From Acidaminococcus massiliensis (GTDB taxonomy: Bacteria > Bacillota > Negativicutes > Acidaminococcales > Acidaminococcaceae), in the NCBI RefSeq assembly GCF_900095825.1, contig NZ_LT608315.1:2533567-2597566 (forward strand): a stretch of DNA of 64,000 bases, written 5' to 3'. Below, one piece after another: positions 33,501 through 41,023 of the stretch. The stretch's first letter is position 1, and every line of letters begins with the position of its first letter. The translations under genes and the position numbers were made by a program. Under the pieces are notes generated by a model, which worked only from the letters and a program-made list of their open reading frames with translations, was not told where the DNA came from and did no database searches.

Positions 33501-36500
33501 TCTTGGTTTCATCATTGGGGTCATTGGTGATCGTGATTCCGCTGTCGTCCTGGACGGTCTTGCCGGTGGTGACGGAAATCAGGTCTTTCAGTTCCTTGGC
33601 CAGTTTCACCGTCAGGGTGTCGGTGCCATTGGAAACGACGCCGATATTGCCGTCAGTAAGGCTGTCCTTGCTCTTCACGCCGCCGTTGATGGTGGTCTTC
33701 TGATTCATGGTCCGAACAAAGCCGGTGTTGTCGGCCGTGCCGTCTGCCTTGATATCTCCGGCGTAGATTTGGCCGTCATCCATGGTAGCAATATCGTGGT
33801 GGAGTCCCTGGGCATCGTCATACCGCAGCCGGGTGGCCTTGGTTTCGTTGTCAGACGTAGTGATGTTCTTACCGTCCGTCAGGGTCTTGTCTCCATAATG
33901 GACGCTGGTGTCCGCCTGGGCCGCTTTGCCCTCATTGTCTTTCTTATCAGGATTGCCTGTATAGATCACATCGCCGGTGGTCACCGTGGTAAAGGTGGGC
34001 TTTTCATCCATAAGGATGGAGATGTCCCCGTTTTCGGCGATGCGGGTGGTCAGGTTGGCCTTGCTGTAGCTGTGCCCATCTGCTTCATCGCTGGCCTTGA
34101 TGGCGATGGTATCCCCCAGGCTGCGTTTCACCACTTTGTACCCCTTATAGTTTTCCTTGGTGTTGGAAGCATCCTTGGTGTTGGTGGTAAAGCTCAGTCC
34201 GCTGTTGATGGCATCTGTGTTCGTTTTGATGATCTTGGTATTGTTTTCGATGGTGGTGGTATTGCCGCTCACCGCATCGGATACGATCCGCAGTTCATCT
34301 TCCGTGGCAGCCCGACCGCTCACATAGGTGGGATCCTTTACGGTCCATTCCGTATTGGTCAGCCCTGTCACAAATTCTCCGCCTTTGGCATGGCCTCCAG
34401 TGGGCTGGCCGTTCTGGACTGTATCCAGCACCCCATCGGCATGGTGGCCGATTTTGGCTGTGCCGGCCGTGACCGTATTGAGGCCCGTGAGGTCTTTATT
34501 CAGTTTGAGTTCCAGCTTGCCATTGTCTCCATCCTGGCTGGAAACCACGCCGATGTTGTTGGCAGTGGCCAGATTGTCCGGATTGGTCTCTCCGCCGGTG
34601 ACGCTGAGTTTTTGATTCAGTTTCACCGCAGAAGCAGTGCCCTGATCGCCGCTGAATTTCAGCCCATCATCCAAAGTGGCGATGAACTGGGTGGAACCGT
34701 TGGTGATGTCCCCATATTCCAGACGTTTGAATTCATTGGCTTCGTCAGCCGGATTGGACTGGCTGTCTTTCAGATAGGTGATGCCGGAACTGATGGCGTT
34801 GAAGATATAGGTCGGCGTCTTGCCCGTATTGTCGAACAGGGCCACATAGCCGCCCGTATCCTGACCGATGCCCAGGACCACCTGGCGTTGGTCGTTGGTG
34901 CCATCGTTCTTCACCACAGAGACAGTGGTCCCGTCAATCTTCACCGCTTCTTTCACCGGATACGTCTCTTTGGATCCCGGAGCCGTCCGGAACTGGGCCA
35001 CGCTGTTCACTACCAGGCTGCCGCCTTTGTGTTCTTCCTGTTCGCCCAGGACCACATCTTTGCTCAGGGCCACGTCGTAATTGGCCTGGCCGCCGGTGGT
35101 CTGCCGCTTCAGTTCCAGATTGCCGCCTTTGACCAAGGCATCATCAGCGTCGGCCTTCTGGCCCCCAACGGAAACAGTGGTGTGTTTCCCTGCCAGTTTG
35201 CCCACTTCTTTCAGCTGGGCCAGGTTCACCGCATCCGTATCCTGGGAGCCGGCTGCCACCCCGGTGATCTGCCGGGTCAGGGTGCTTCCGTTGCCCACCG
35301 CGATGGCATTGGCATTGGCAACCCAGGCGGCAGAAGTTTGGGTCGTTTCCGCCCCGGTGGCGGCATCATACCCTTTGACACCGCTCTGCCGGTCAGCTAC
35401 GGATCCGCTGCCCAGTGCCACCGTATCCGCCAGTTTAGCCTGTGCACCATTGCCGATGGCGGCGGCATTCTCTGCCGTTTCTGCTACCGTGCCACCCAGA
35501 GCCGCCAGGGAGTTCTTAGCCGCTGCCGCGGAGCCGATACCAAAGGCAGTAGAAGCTTCACCGGAAGCTGTAGAATTTTCGCCAAAGGCTGCAGCATTTT
35601 TCCCGCTGGCCGTAGAATCGCTGCCAAAAGCAGTGGCACTTTCCCCGCTGGCAACCGTCCGTTCTCCAAAGGCCGTAGCATAGGTTCCGCTGGCTACGGT
35701 GCCGACTTTCGTTGTCGTACCATCTCCATTATCAACGACTTTGTCTCCGCCGCCCCAGGCCGTGGCGTACTGACCCGTGGCCTGGTTCTTATTGCCAAAA
35801 GCTGTCGCTCCGATCTTTGTCGCCTGGGTCAGATTACCGAAGGCCGTAGCATTCTGCCCGGAAGCGATGGTGTCAATGCCAAAGGCCGTCGCATTGGACT
35901 GGGTAGCCTGGGTCCGCTGACCAAAAGCTGTGGCCCGTTTTTCCGTTGCTTTAGTTCCCTGCCCGAAGGCCGTGGAATTGCTGCCACTGGCTGTACTCCG
36001 TTCCCCGAAGGCCACAGAATTATCCCCGCTGGCCACATTGTTTGCCGCTGCCGCCGAAGTGTCCGTCTGCTGGCCTCCAAAGGCCAGAGCATAGCGGCCG
36101 GTAGCTGTGCCGTACTGACCAATGACCGTAGCCCCTACGCCGTCCGCTGTTGCACCTGTACCGATGGCTACAGCATTTTCTTTTGTTGCCTTTGCATTGA
36201 CCCCCGCAGCCAGAGCGTTGTTCCCCGTAGCACCGGTATTATTGTAGTTGGTATCGTTGGCCGGATCTACGGAGTTCACACTGTAATCGTGGACGCCGCT
36301 GCCGCCGGTGCCGCTGCCGCCGCCATTGTTGACCAGACTGACCACCTGTTTCAGCTGGGCCACGTTCACGGCATCCGTGTCTTCTTTCCCAGCTGCCACA
36401 TTGGTGATCTGGCGAGTTTGCTGGGCATAGTGGATGTTTTTCGTCCCATCCCAGACATCATGTTCAGAAGAACCCACAGAAACCGCCGCCAGGGTGGAAT

Positions 36501-38598
36501 TCCACACTGGGTCAGAACCGGCATTATAATTTTTGCTGTTGCTAGCCGGGTCATACCCGCCCTGGTTGTTGGCGGTCCGTTCTGCATAGGACTGACTGCC
36601 CAAGGCCACTGCATCATGGAGGTTTTCTTTAACCCGGGCGGAATCGCCGATGGCTGTCGAAGCCTGGCCGCCCTGTTCGATGGTGGCATTGTGCCCCAGA
36701 GCAATGGCTCCTCCATTGACAGTATTGCTGGTGTTGGCTCCCCACCCCATGGCGATATCATAGACCGTATCAGCCGTGGAATTGGAACCGATGGCGATGG
36801 CCCCGATATTCGTCATGCCGGTAGAACCAACGTTGTTGCCGGTAGTGGCTTGGGTGCCAATGGCAATACTTTCTCCGGCAGCAGATCTTGCCTGATGACC
36901 GATGGCAATGGCCCCCTCACTGTCGTCCCCATTGTTCCCGGCATAGGCTTCATTACCTAAAACGATACCATTCTTCATATGAACGGAAGCTTTAGTACCA
37001 ATAGCAATAGAATCAGTTGCCCCGTTGTTATTATCCCCTGTCGTATTGACCTGATTCCCGATGGCAATGCTGCCATCATGGATGGAGTTGCTGTTCAGGC
37101 CCAGGGCCAGGGCATTCTTTTCCACATTGTTGCCGTAACCAATGGCGATACCGTAATCTCCATCAGCATCATTCGTATTGGTGCCGCTAATGGTGTTGTG
37201 TCCACCCAGAGCCAGGGCATAGGCCCCGGTCACCGTATTGGTATCGCCGAATACAGCATTATAATTGCCTTTCACGGTATTATTGGAACCCAGTACATGG
37301 GTATAAGCTGCTTTCGGCGTGGTGCCGCCATTCTGCTGCTGCCCATCCACGCTGTTGCCGTAGCCGATTGCGGTGCTTTCATCTGCACGAGCTGTATTAT
37401 TGACCCCCAATGTTGCCGTATAGTATCCATTAGCGCTGTTGGTATGGCCGATGGCGGTGCTGGCGTATTTGGCCTTGTTGTCCTTGCCGATGGCCACACC
37501 CATGTAATCAGTCACGCTGTTTTCCCCGATGGCTACACTGTATTCTTTGGCGTAGGATTGATGGCCGATGGCCACCGCGGACCGTCCCTCAGCAGTCACA
37601 TCGCTGCCTATGGCCACGGCATCGGACGAATCGATGAGCCGGGGCACCATATAATACCGGTCCACAAAGGTCCCGTCCGAAGCATAGTACCCCTGCCGGC
37701 TGTTGGTGATGTTCCCCTGTTCATCCAGCCAAAAGCGGGCATCCGCTTGGTTGCTGGTCAGTTTTCCATAAGCATCCACGTAGTAGCTGCTGACAGAATT
37801 CAGGACCTTAGCCTTGTTGCCAATGGCCGTGGAATGGTCCCCTTCCGCCACATTGTCCACGCCCACTGCCGTAGCCCCACTGACATAATAAGACTGGCGG
37901 GTCCGGTCCTGTCCGTAATAGGTAGCCACATTGTTGTAGACTTCCACTGCCTTGCGGTAGTCTTCATCCGTGCTGTAATAACTCCGTTCCGGATATTTGG
38001 CCCGGACGTTATACTCGTCATCCATGTACTGGCCGGGAGTCAGCTTATAGACTTCCACCTGTTTGTCATCATAGGAATTGGTATCGGGATTGTACACCTT
38101 CACTGTGATCCATTCCGTATCCAGCTTCTCATAGGCATAGGAAGCATCCCCGCTGATGGGCTTCTTGGTTTCCGTGGAATGGGTGAATTTCCCCACCCCG
38201 TTCCGAGTCCCCAGCACCACATTTCCCGGTTTGCTGTCCACCCGGGCATTGCCGGTTTTGGGGTCTTTCTGGATGGGAGAGACCTGGTTGTCCTTTCCGA
38301 CGATCAGGTTACCCTGAGAATCATAAGTGGCGTAGGCATCGCTTCCCTGGGCCGTGGTCTCCGTCTTGTCTTCGATATTCACCGCTTGGTTGGCCAAGGC
38401 ATTGCCTGTATTGGCGGCAGCTGCAGAAACCAAAGGGACCGAAGAGAAAGCCAGTCCCAAGGCCAAAGCTAAACTATATACCCCCCCTGGTATATTCTTT
38501 CGGCTGGAATGTTCCTTCCCATGGTTCCGTGCGATTTCGGATACCACGACATAGCAGTTTTTGACTTTACTCCAGATGACTTTGTAGATTTTATTCAT
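27532..38598 (-). CDS. Trimeric autotransporter adhesin 2 with C-terminal SLH domain
   Basis: A 3688-residue paralogue of adhesin 1. It has the signal region MNKIYKVIWSKVKNCYVVV, YadA-head AIG repeats over about residues 240-1100, and a long stalk. Three collagen-like Gly-x-y patches occur near residues 2090-2160, 2490-2600 and 2855-2905; the middle one is longest, with many GKDG units. The YadA anchor, a short coiled coil and one SLH domain (FPDVPKNHWAYDYV, from about 3577) end the chain. ATG 38598 has AAAGGAAG upstream; an open frame to 38721 crosses a terminator and is not used. The leader contains an intrinsic terminator at 38676-38712. Ligands cannot be predicted. The gene is complete, without frameshift. 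Confidence 0.95.
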   Translation of the reverse strand: MNKIYKVIWSKVKNCYVVVSEIARNHGKEHSSRKNIPGGVYSLALALGLAFSSVPLVSAAAANTGNALANQAVNIEDKTETTAQGSDAYATYDSQGNLIVGKDNQVSPIQKDPKTGNARVDSKPGNVVLGTRNGVGKFTHSTETKKPISGDASYAYEKLDTEWITVKVYNPDTNSYDDKQVEVYKLTPGQYMDDEYNVRAKYPERSYYSTDEDYRKAVEVYNNVATYYGQDRTRQSYYVSGATAVGVDNVAEGDHSTAIGNKAKVLNSVSSYYVDAYGKLTSNQADARFWLDEQGNITNSRQGYYASDGTFVDRYYMVPRLIDSSDAVAIGSDVTAEGRSAVAIGHQSYAKEYSVAIGENSVTDYMGVAIGKDNKAKYASTAIGHTNSANGYYTATLGVNNTARADESTAIGYGNSVDGQQQNGGTTPKAAYTHVLGSNNTVKGNYNAVFGDTNTVTGAYALALGGHNTISGTNTNDADGDYGIAIGYGNNVEKNALALGLNSNSIHDGSIAIGNQVNTTGDNNNGATDSIAIGTKASVHMKNGIVLGNEAYAGNNGDDSEGAIAIGHQARSAAGESIAIGTQATTGNNVGSTGMTNIGAIAIGSNSTADTVYDIAMGWGANTSNTVNGGAIALGHNATIEQGGQASTAIGDSARVKENLHDAVALGSQSYAERTANNQGGYDPASNSKNYNAGSDPVWNSTLAAVSVGSSEHDVWDGTKNIHYAQQTRQITNVAAGKEDTDAVNVAQLKQVVSLVNNGGGSGTGGSGVHDYSVNSVDPANDTNYNNTGATGNNALAAGVNAKATKENAVAIGTGATADGVGATVIGQYGTATGRYALAFGGQQTDTSAAAANNVASGDNSVAFGERSTASGSNSTAFGQGTKATEKRATAFGQRTQATQSNATAFGIDTIASGQNATAFGNLTQATKIGATAFGNKNQATGQYATAWGGGDKVVDNGDGTTTKVGTVASGTYATAFGERTVASGESATAFGSDSTASGKNAAAFGENSTASGEASTAFGIGSAAAAKNSLAALGGTVAETAENAAAIGNGAQAKLADTVALGSGSVADRQSGVKGYDAATGAETTQTSAAWVANANAIAVGNGSTLTRQITGVAAGSQDTDAVNLAQLKEVGKLAGKHTTVSVGGQKADADDALVKGGNLELKRQTTGGQANYDVALSKDVVLGEQEEHKGGSLVVNSVAQFRTAPGSKETYPVKEAVKIDGTTVSVVKNDGTNDQRQVVLGIGQDTGGYVALFDNTGKTPTYIFNAISSGITYLKDSQSNPADEANEFKRLEYGDITNGSTQFIATLDDGLKFSGDQGTASAVKLNQKLSVTGGETNPDNLATANNIGVVSSQDGDNGKLELKLNKDLTGLNTVTAGTAKIGHHADGVLDTVQNGQPTGGHAKGGEFVTGLTNTEWTVKDPTYVSGRAATEDELRIVSDAVSGNTTTIENNTKIIKTNTDAINSGLSFTTNTKDASNTKENYKGYKVVKRSLGDTIAIKASDEADGHSYSKANLTTRIAENGDISILMDEKPTFTTVTTGDVIYTGNPDKKDNEGKAAQADTSVHYGDKTLTDGKNITTSDNETKATRLRYDDAQGLHHDIATMDDGQIYAGDIKADGTADNTGFVRTMNQKTTINGGVKSKDSLTDGNIGVVSNGTDTLTVKLAKELKDLISVTTGKTVQDDSGITITNDPNDETKNVVLNGNKISFGGNQVTNMGSGINKATNQYDITTNGANIGDVQNIANSTVQPVIDTVNKGWELDVNGTKQKAVTPTSPKVNLIQGQNITITGDATNTDNVTIATADDVRFNTVRVGGSKTETGYTGGIVIGKQSGGASANPDENDYITGLTNINWDATKIQSGRAATEDQLKKVAEDIKQGTVSGDVYVTGGEVTYHTDNGTDNGQPTVNDGSGKLTLTENNKTTKVEITGLHDYYATGGSVTADGKTLEITRNDRDEQGNPKKISIDLSNVMKNDLRLVQNPDAADGKYTVAQDGTVTLKVQNADGSVSNNITIGGFEGVVDHYKGLNFDANTRTTADGKVHNVKMGGTIKVQGTDPVSGHTYSADNVTTEVDDNGNITIKLDKDLTANTVTVGQAGKEGEKGAAGSIGINGKDGKDGITTTIIRTEKGQPGKDGTNGKPGVDGTDITRIVYQNGQDGTDGKDLHTVATLEDGLKFAGDDGQTDTAKVISKKLNEQLDIIGGADLDSLTDNNIGVKNKDGKLYVRLAKHVDLDKDGTLKAGNATFGAFSNTELTTNKNNHPSAGSYATGLSNKDWNVVDPEYVSGRAATEDQLAKLSQSITDSNTVRTDYQLVQNPNTDDGSYTATNGELTLTVRDTEHTNDPKYPDKTITLKDIASKTKVDEAYDRTVKYDMKDGKVDKTHVTFEATDADGNPVDTQVSHMASGASEITDDGKGNKTYTYNTDNNAANIGDVKRLAAESSLHYSGDSGTGTSQLKDTVAFNGTEGQIVTEATNGKVTFKLADDLMTQTITVTGKDGKDGQPGTPGRIGIDGKDGKSSIGLDGKDGISIKGENGTIGLSGKDGISVKGKDGKDGVTITGKDGVDGVDGAEGHIGLNGKDGMVDIWTKPGRPGVDGKDGETLTRIVYKDPAGQEHQGATLDDGLKFHGDSGDVVTRKLNTQLDVLGGQTDTTKLTAVADGNIGVVSTKAAEESSNGKLEIRLAKELKNLTSIQTGDTTVDGDGLTIEKAGKDGKGTIAISKTTVSMAGNQITNMGSGLGNTYTDTGDNNGANIGDVKKITDGRRTTVKSTDGSVSVVDRNANDPNATSHDYDLSVDTTKVAGAVDLKYKGDNNTEGSNKLSEAVTFSGTANQIVTQAENGKVTFSLADDVTTQTITANGKNGNDGQIGIAGRNGADGSVTTLIKTVGAKGTDGKDGIPGVDGQPGKDGITRLMYEEKGGTEHHVVATLDDGLKFVGNDGNVVARRLNDTLSLKGGIDDAEMLADKSRVSIRNLGVRQNTAGDGLEIVMTNRPDFEAITVGPDSSGVHKITIGRQDNQNGDPNPAKGNYITGLDNTQWDAGHMVADRAATEGQLSQAITDISGKDKGGFGLADEAGGTVKKDLGQTVTVKGDGKNIETKVNGDALEVSLKKDVDLTKDGSIKAGNTTINGDGVETNKVKVGDITITDQGINGGTKQITNIASGIDGKQYAEAGDNNAASIGDVKKIAGDEAGKAAEAVKSKSGKNITVKDDHTVNLNDNITLGDETDASKQVSIDGNGAKVTAGDGANQVTVDGSKGQVTIGSGDNAMTLGKQANTAGDSNPANGNFLNGLENTKWDGKNIQSGRAATEDQLKTVSDKVNSGRKFQGDDGQEVKVGLGETLNLKGGAKEISSADNIGIVKGDDNTLNVRLAKDITGLNSVTTGNTTINNSGLTVKTGDSNRNITVQDGKVDMGGNQIHNVAPGTAPTDAVNVSQLQQTGRAINQLGSSLDKLGSRVDRVGANSAALAALHPLDFDPDDKLDFAVGAGNYSGANAVALGAFYRPNEDVMFSIGGSTGGGENMVNVGATFKIGQHNHVSNSRVAMAKEIRDLKATVGKLTQMVNTLAGKPVVSGSGAEHHVLFPDVPKNHWAYDYVTKLAKAGIVEGYEDGEFKGNRMMSRYEFAALLYRAINAGAASNPELNRDGTLDKLVEEFNGELQYITIAVVEKDKKGKPTIERVRTVEDDRDHHRK
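27956..28697. repeat. Near-identical direct repeat, copy in adhesin 2
   Basis: Partner of 18439-19180 in the same orientation. Recombination between the copies would delete about 9.5 kb and fuse the N-terminal part of adhesin 2 to the C-terminus of adhesin 1. Confidence 0.85.
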
Positions 38599-38675
38599 AG
38601 ATAGCTTCCTTTCCTCAAAACTTCTGGCTCTTCTGAAGAGTTCCCGGGGGAGCACCGGCAAATGAAAATGCCCAA

Positions 38676-38712
38676 TAAAAAAAGCCTGGGACAGAACTCC
38701 TTCTGTACCAGG
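38676..38712 (-). terminator. Intrinsic terminator in the adhesin 2 leader (attenuator or sRNA end)
   Basis: On the minus strand CCTGG-ACAGAA / TTCTGT-CCAGG (with one mismatch) and loop GGAG are followed by C and seven T. It lies 78 bases before the adhesin 2 start codon and about 170 bases after a predicted minus-strand promoter, with no gene between them. Confidence 0.75.
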
Positions 38713-38887
38713 TCCCGACAAAATGCAGTACGCCCTTATCCACGTACTCCTTACGCCACTTCCTCAAGAATCTTCAGCAAAACAAATCGGTAATCTGGTT
38801 CCCCTCAAGTTCCCGGTTATCGATAAGCGTTCCTCCCTTCTTACGATTCTCTTTATTGACAGCTTTTCATTCCTATGTCATTTTTAT

Positions 38888-38916
38888 AATTTACCATAGT
38901 TTTTTCACATATTCAA
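38888..38916 (-). promoter_or_regulatory. Candidate adhesin 2 promoter
   Basis: On the minus strand TTGAAT (38916-38911), 17 bp, TAAATT (38893-38888). It predicts a leader of about 280 nt containing the terminator at 38676-38712. Confidence 0.5.
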
Positions 38917-38991
38917 TAAAAAAATATATGTGTATATCTATATTTTTTGATTATGTTACATGAGTATACAGTAAATGGGCAGATCGTCCTC

Positions 38992-39020
38992 TGGCAAATC
39001 TTTCCGATCTGTTCTATACT
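38992..39020 (+). promoter_or_regulatory. Promoter of the alpha/beta hydrolase gene
   Basis: TGGCAA (38992-38997), 17 bp, TATACT (39015-39020), 35 bases before the start codon. Confidence 0.55.
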
Positions 39021-39055
39021 ATTACCCGTGACCAAAAGGAAAGGATGCCTGCAGC

Positions 39056-39817
39056 ATGGAAAAATACATCGATATCAACGAAAAGGGGTTCAGCATCCGG
39101 TGTAAATTGTTCTACCAAAAAGATTTCCGGAACATCCCCAGCTTAGTGATCTGCACCCATGGATTCGGGGGCAATAAAGAAAATCATTCTGCCGCCAAAT
39201 TCGCCCAGCAGCTGATCACCAAGTATAAAGGATACGGAGCCCTGGTATTCGACTGGCCCTGTCATGGAGCGGATGCTCGGAAGAAGCTGGTGCTGGAAGA
39301 ATTCATGACCTACCTGACCCTGGTGGTGGACTACGCCCGGAAGGAACTCCATGCCGCCACTCTCTACAACTACTCCACCAGTTTCGGTGCCTATCTGACG
39401 TTGAAATACATGGCGGAAATCGGGAATCCCTTCAAAAAAGTGGCTCTCCGCTGCCCGGGGATCCACATGTCCCAGCTGGTGAAGAATTACCTGTCTCCAG
39501 AAGAAATGGAGAAGTTGGAAAAGGGCAAGGAAGTCCAGGTGGGTTACGAACGAAAGATGAAAATGGACAAGCAGTTCGTGGACGACCTGGAAAAATCCGA
39601 CGTGCGGAAGTACGAGTACTTCGACTGGGCGGACGATATGCTGATTCTCCACGGTACGAAGGACAAACTGGCCCCCATCGAAGATTCCCAGGAATTTGCC
39701 GAAAACAACGTGATCACCTTCATCCCGGTGGAAAACGCCAACCACACCTTTTCCGACCCGAAGACCAGCGATTTCGCTGCCCACACGATTGTGGAATTTT
39801 TCGGACCGGAAAAATAA
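39056..39817 (+). CDS. Alpha/beta hydrolase
   Basis: The 253-residue cytoplasmic protein has an oxyanion segment [10 protein letters not shown] and the nucleophile elbow YSTSFGAY, in which the usual first Gly of GxSxG is Ser. The acid lies in GTKDKLAP and the His in NANHTFSD. It resembles short-chain esterases/acyl hydrolases of the serine aminopeptidase type. The substrate is unknown. It stands alone, divergent from adhesin 2, and no signal peptide is present. Confidence 0.85.
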   Translation: MEKYIDINEKGFSIRCKLFYQKDFRNIPSLVICTHGFGGNKENHSAAKFAQQLITKYKGYGALVFDWPCHGADARKKLVLEEFMTYLTLVVDYARKELHAATLYNYSTSFGAYLTLKYMAEIGNPFKKVALRCPGIHMSQLVKNYLSPEEMEKLEKGKEVQVGYERKMKMDKQFVDDLEKSDVRKYEYFDWADDMLILHGTKDKLAPIEDSQEFAENNVITFIPVENANHTFSDPKTSDFAAHTIVEFFGPEK

Positions 39818-39827
39818 AAAAGGGGGG

Positions 39828-39854
39828 GTGCACGTAACGTGCAACACCCCCGGT
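39828..39854. terminator. Terminator-like hairpin after the hydrolase gene
   Basis: GGGGGTGCACGT / CGTGCAACACCCCC (one bulge); an A-run on the left gives a T-run only for minus-strand transcripts. Confidence 0.55.
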
Positions 39855-39860
39855 CTCATA

Positions 39861-40072
39861 AGCCGCATAGCGGCTCGGTCTCGGGTCTCGAGTCTCGAGC
39901 CGAATGAGAAATTTGCAAGCAAATTTTTTGAATGTACAAACCCTAATCTGCTAACAATAAGATATTCGTTTCTATATCCAGCACGATACTGGTTCTACAC
40001 CTTCAAAAAAACCTGGCCATGGGGACAGGTTCTATCCAACGGCTCGAGACTCACGACTCGAGACCCGAGACC
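39861..40072. repeat. Inverted pair of heptamer arrays
   Basis: A hairpin AGCCGC-ATA-GCGGCT (39861-39875) is followed by the units GTCTCGG, GTCTCGA and GTCTCGA (39878-39898). At 40041-40072 the reverse complement of the same array occurs with one extra unit (GTCGTGA on the minus strand). The interior of about 140 bases is AT-rich and has no gene. Confidence 0.65.
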
Positions 40073-40074
40073 TC

Positions 40075-40105
40075 AAAAAGGGGGTGCTGCTCTCGCAGCA
40101 CCCCC

Positions 40106-40114
<9 letters not shown>
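40075..40114. terminator. Bidirectional terminator of the lspA-ftsY block
   Basis: GGGGGTGCTGC / GCAGCACCCCC with loop TCTC (40080-40105), five A on the left and a T-run on the right. It ends the minus-strand ftsY transcript and could stop plus-strand readthrough. Confidence 0.9.

Positions 40115-41019
<905 letters not shown>

Positions 41020-41023
<4 letters not shown>

Noticed and set aside
18500-36500. Possible CRISPR-like or tandem-repeat array
   Set aside because: The repetition is coding (YadA-head and collagen-like units) with variable unit length and an intact frame; there are no uniform repeats with unique spacers and no cas genes.
28351-36960. Very long plus-strand open frame (2869 codons) opposite adhesin 2
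   Set aside because: It is a shadow of the biased codon use and repeats of the adhesin on the other strand; no RBS, no family features, and the minus-strand reading has signal, anchor and SLH domains.
38599-38721. Upstream 41-codon extension of adhesin 2
   Set aside because: It crosses an intrinsic terminator and lacks the extended signal peptide start, which lies at 38598.
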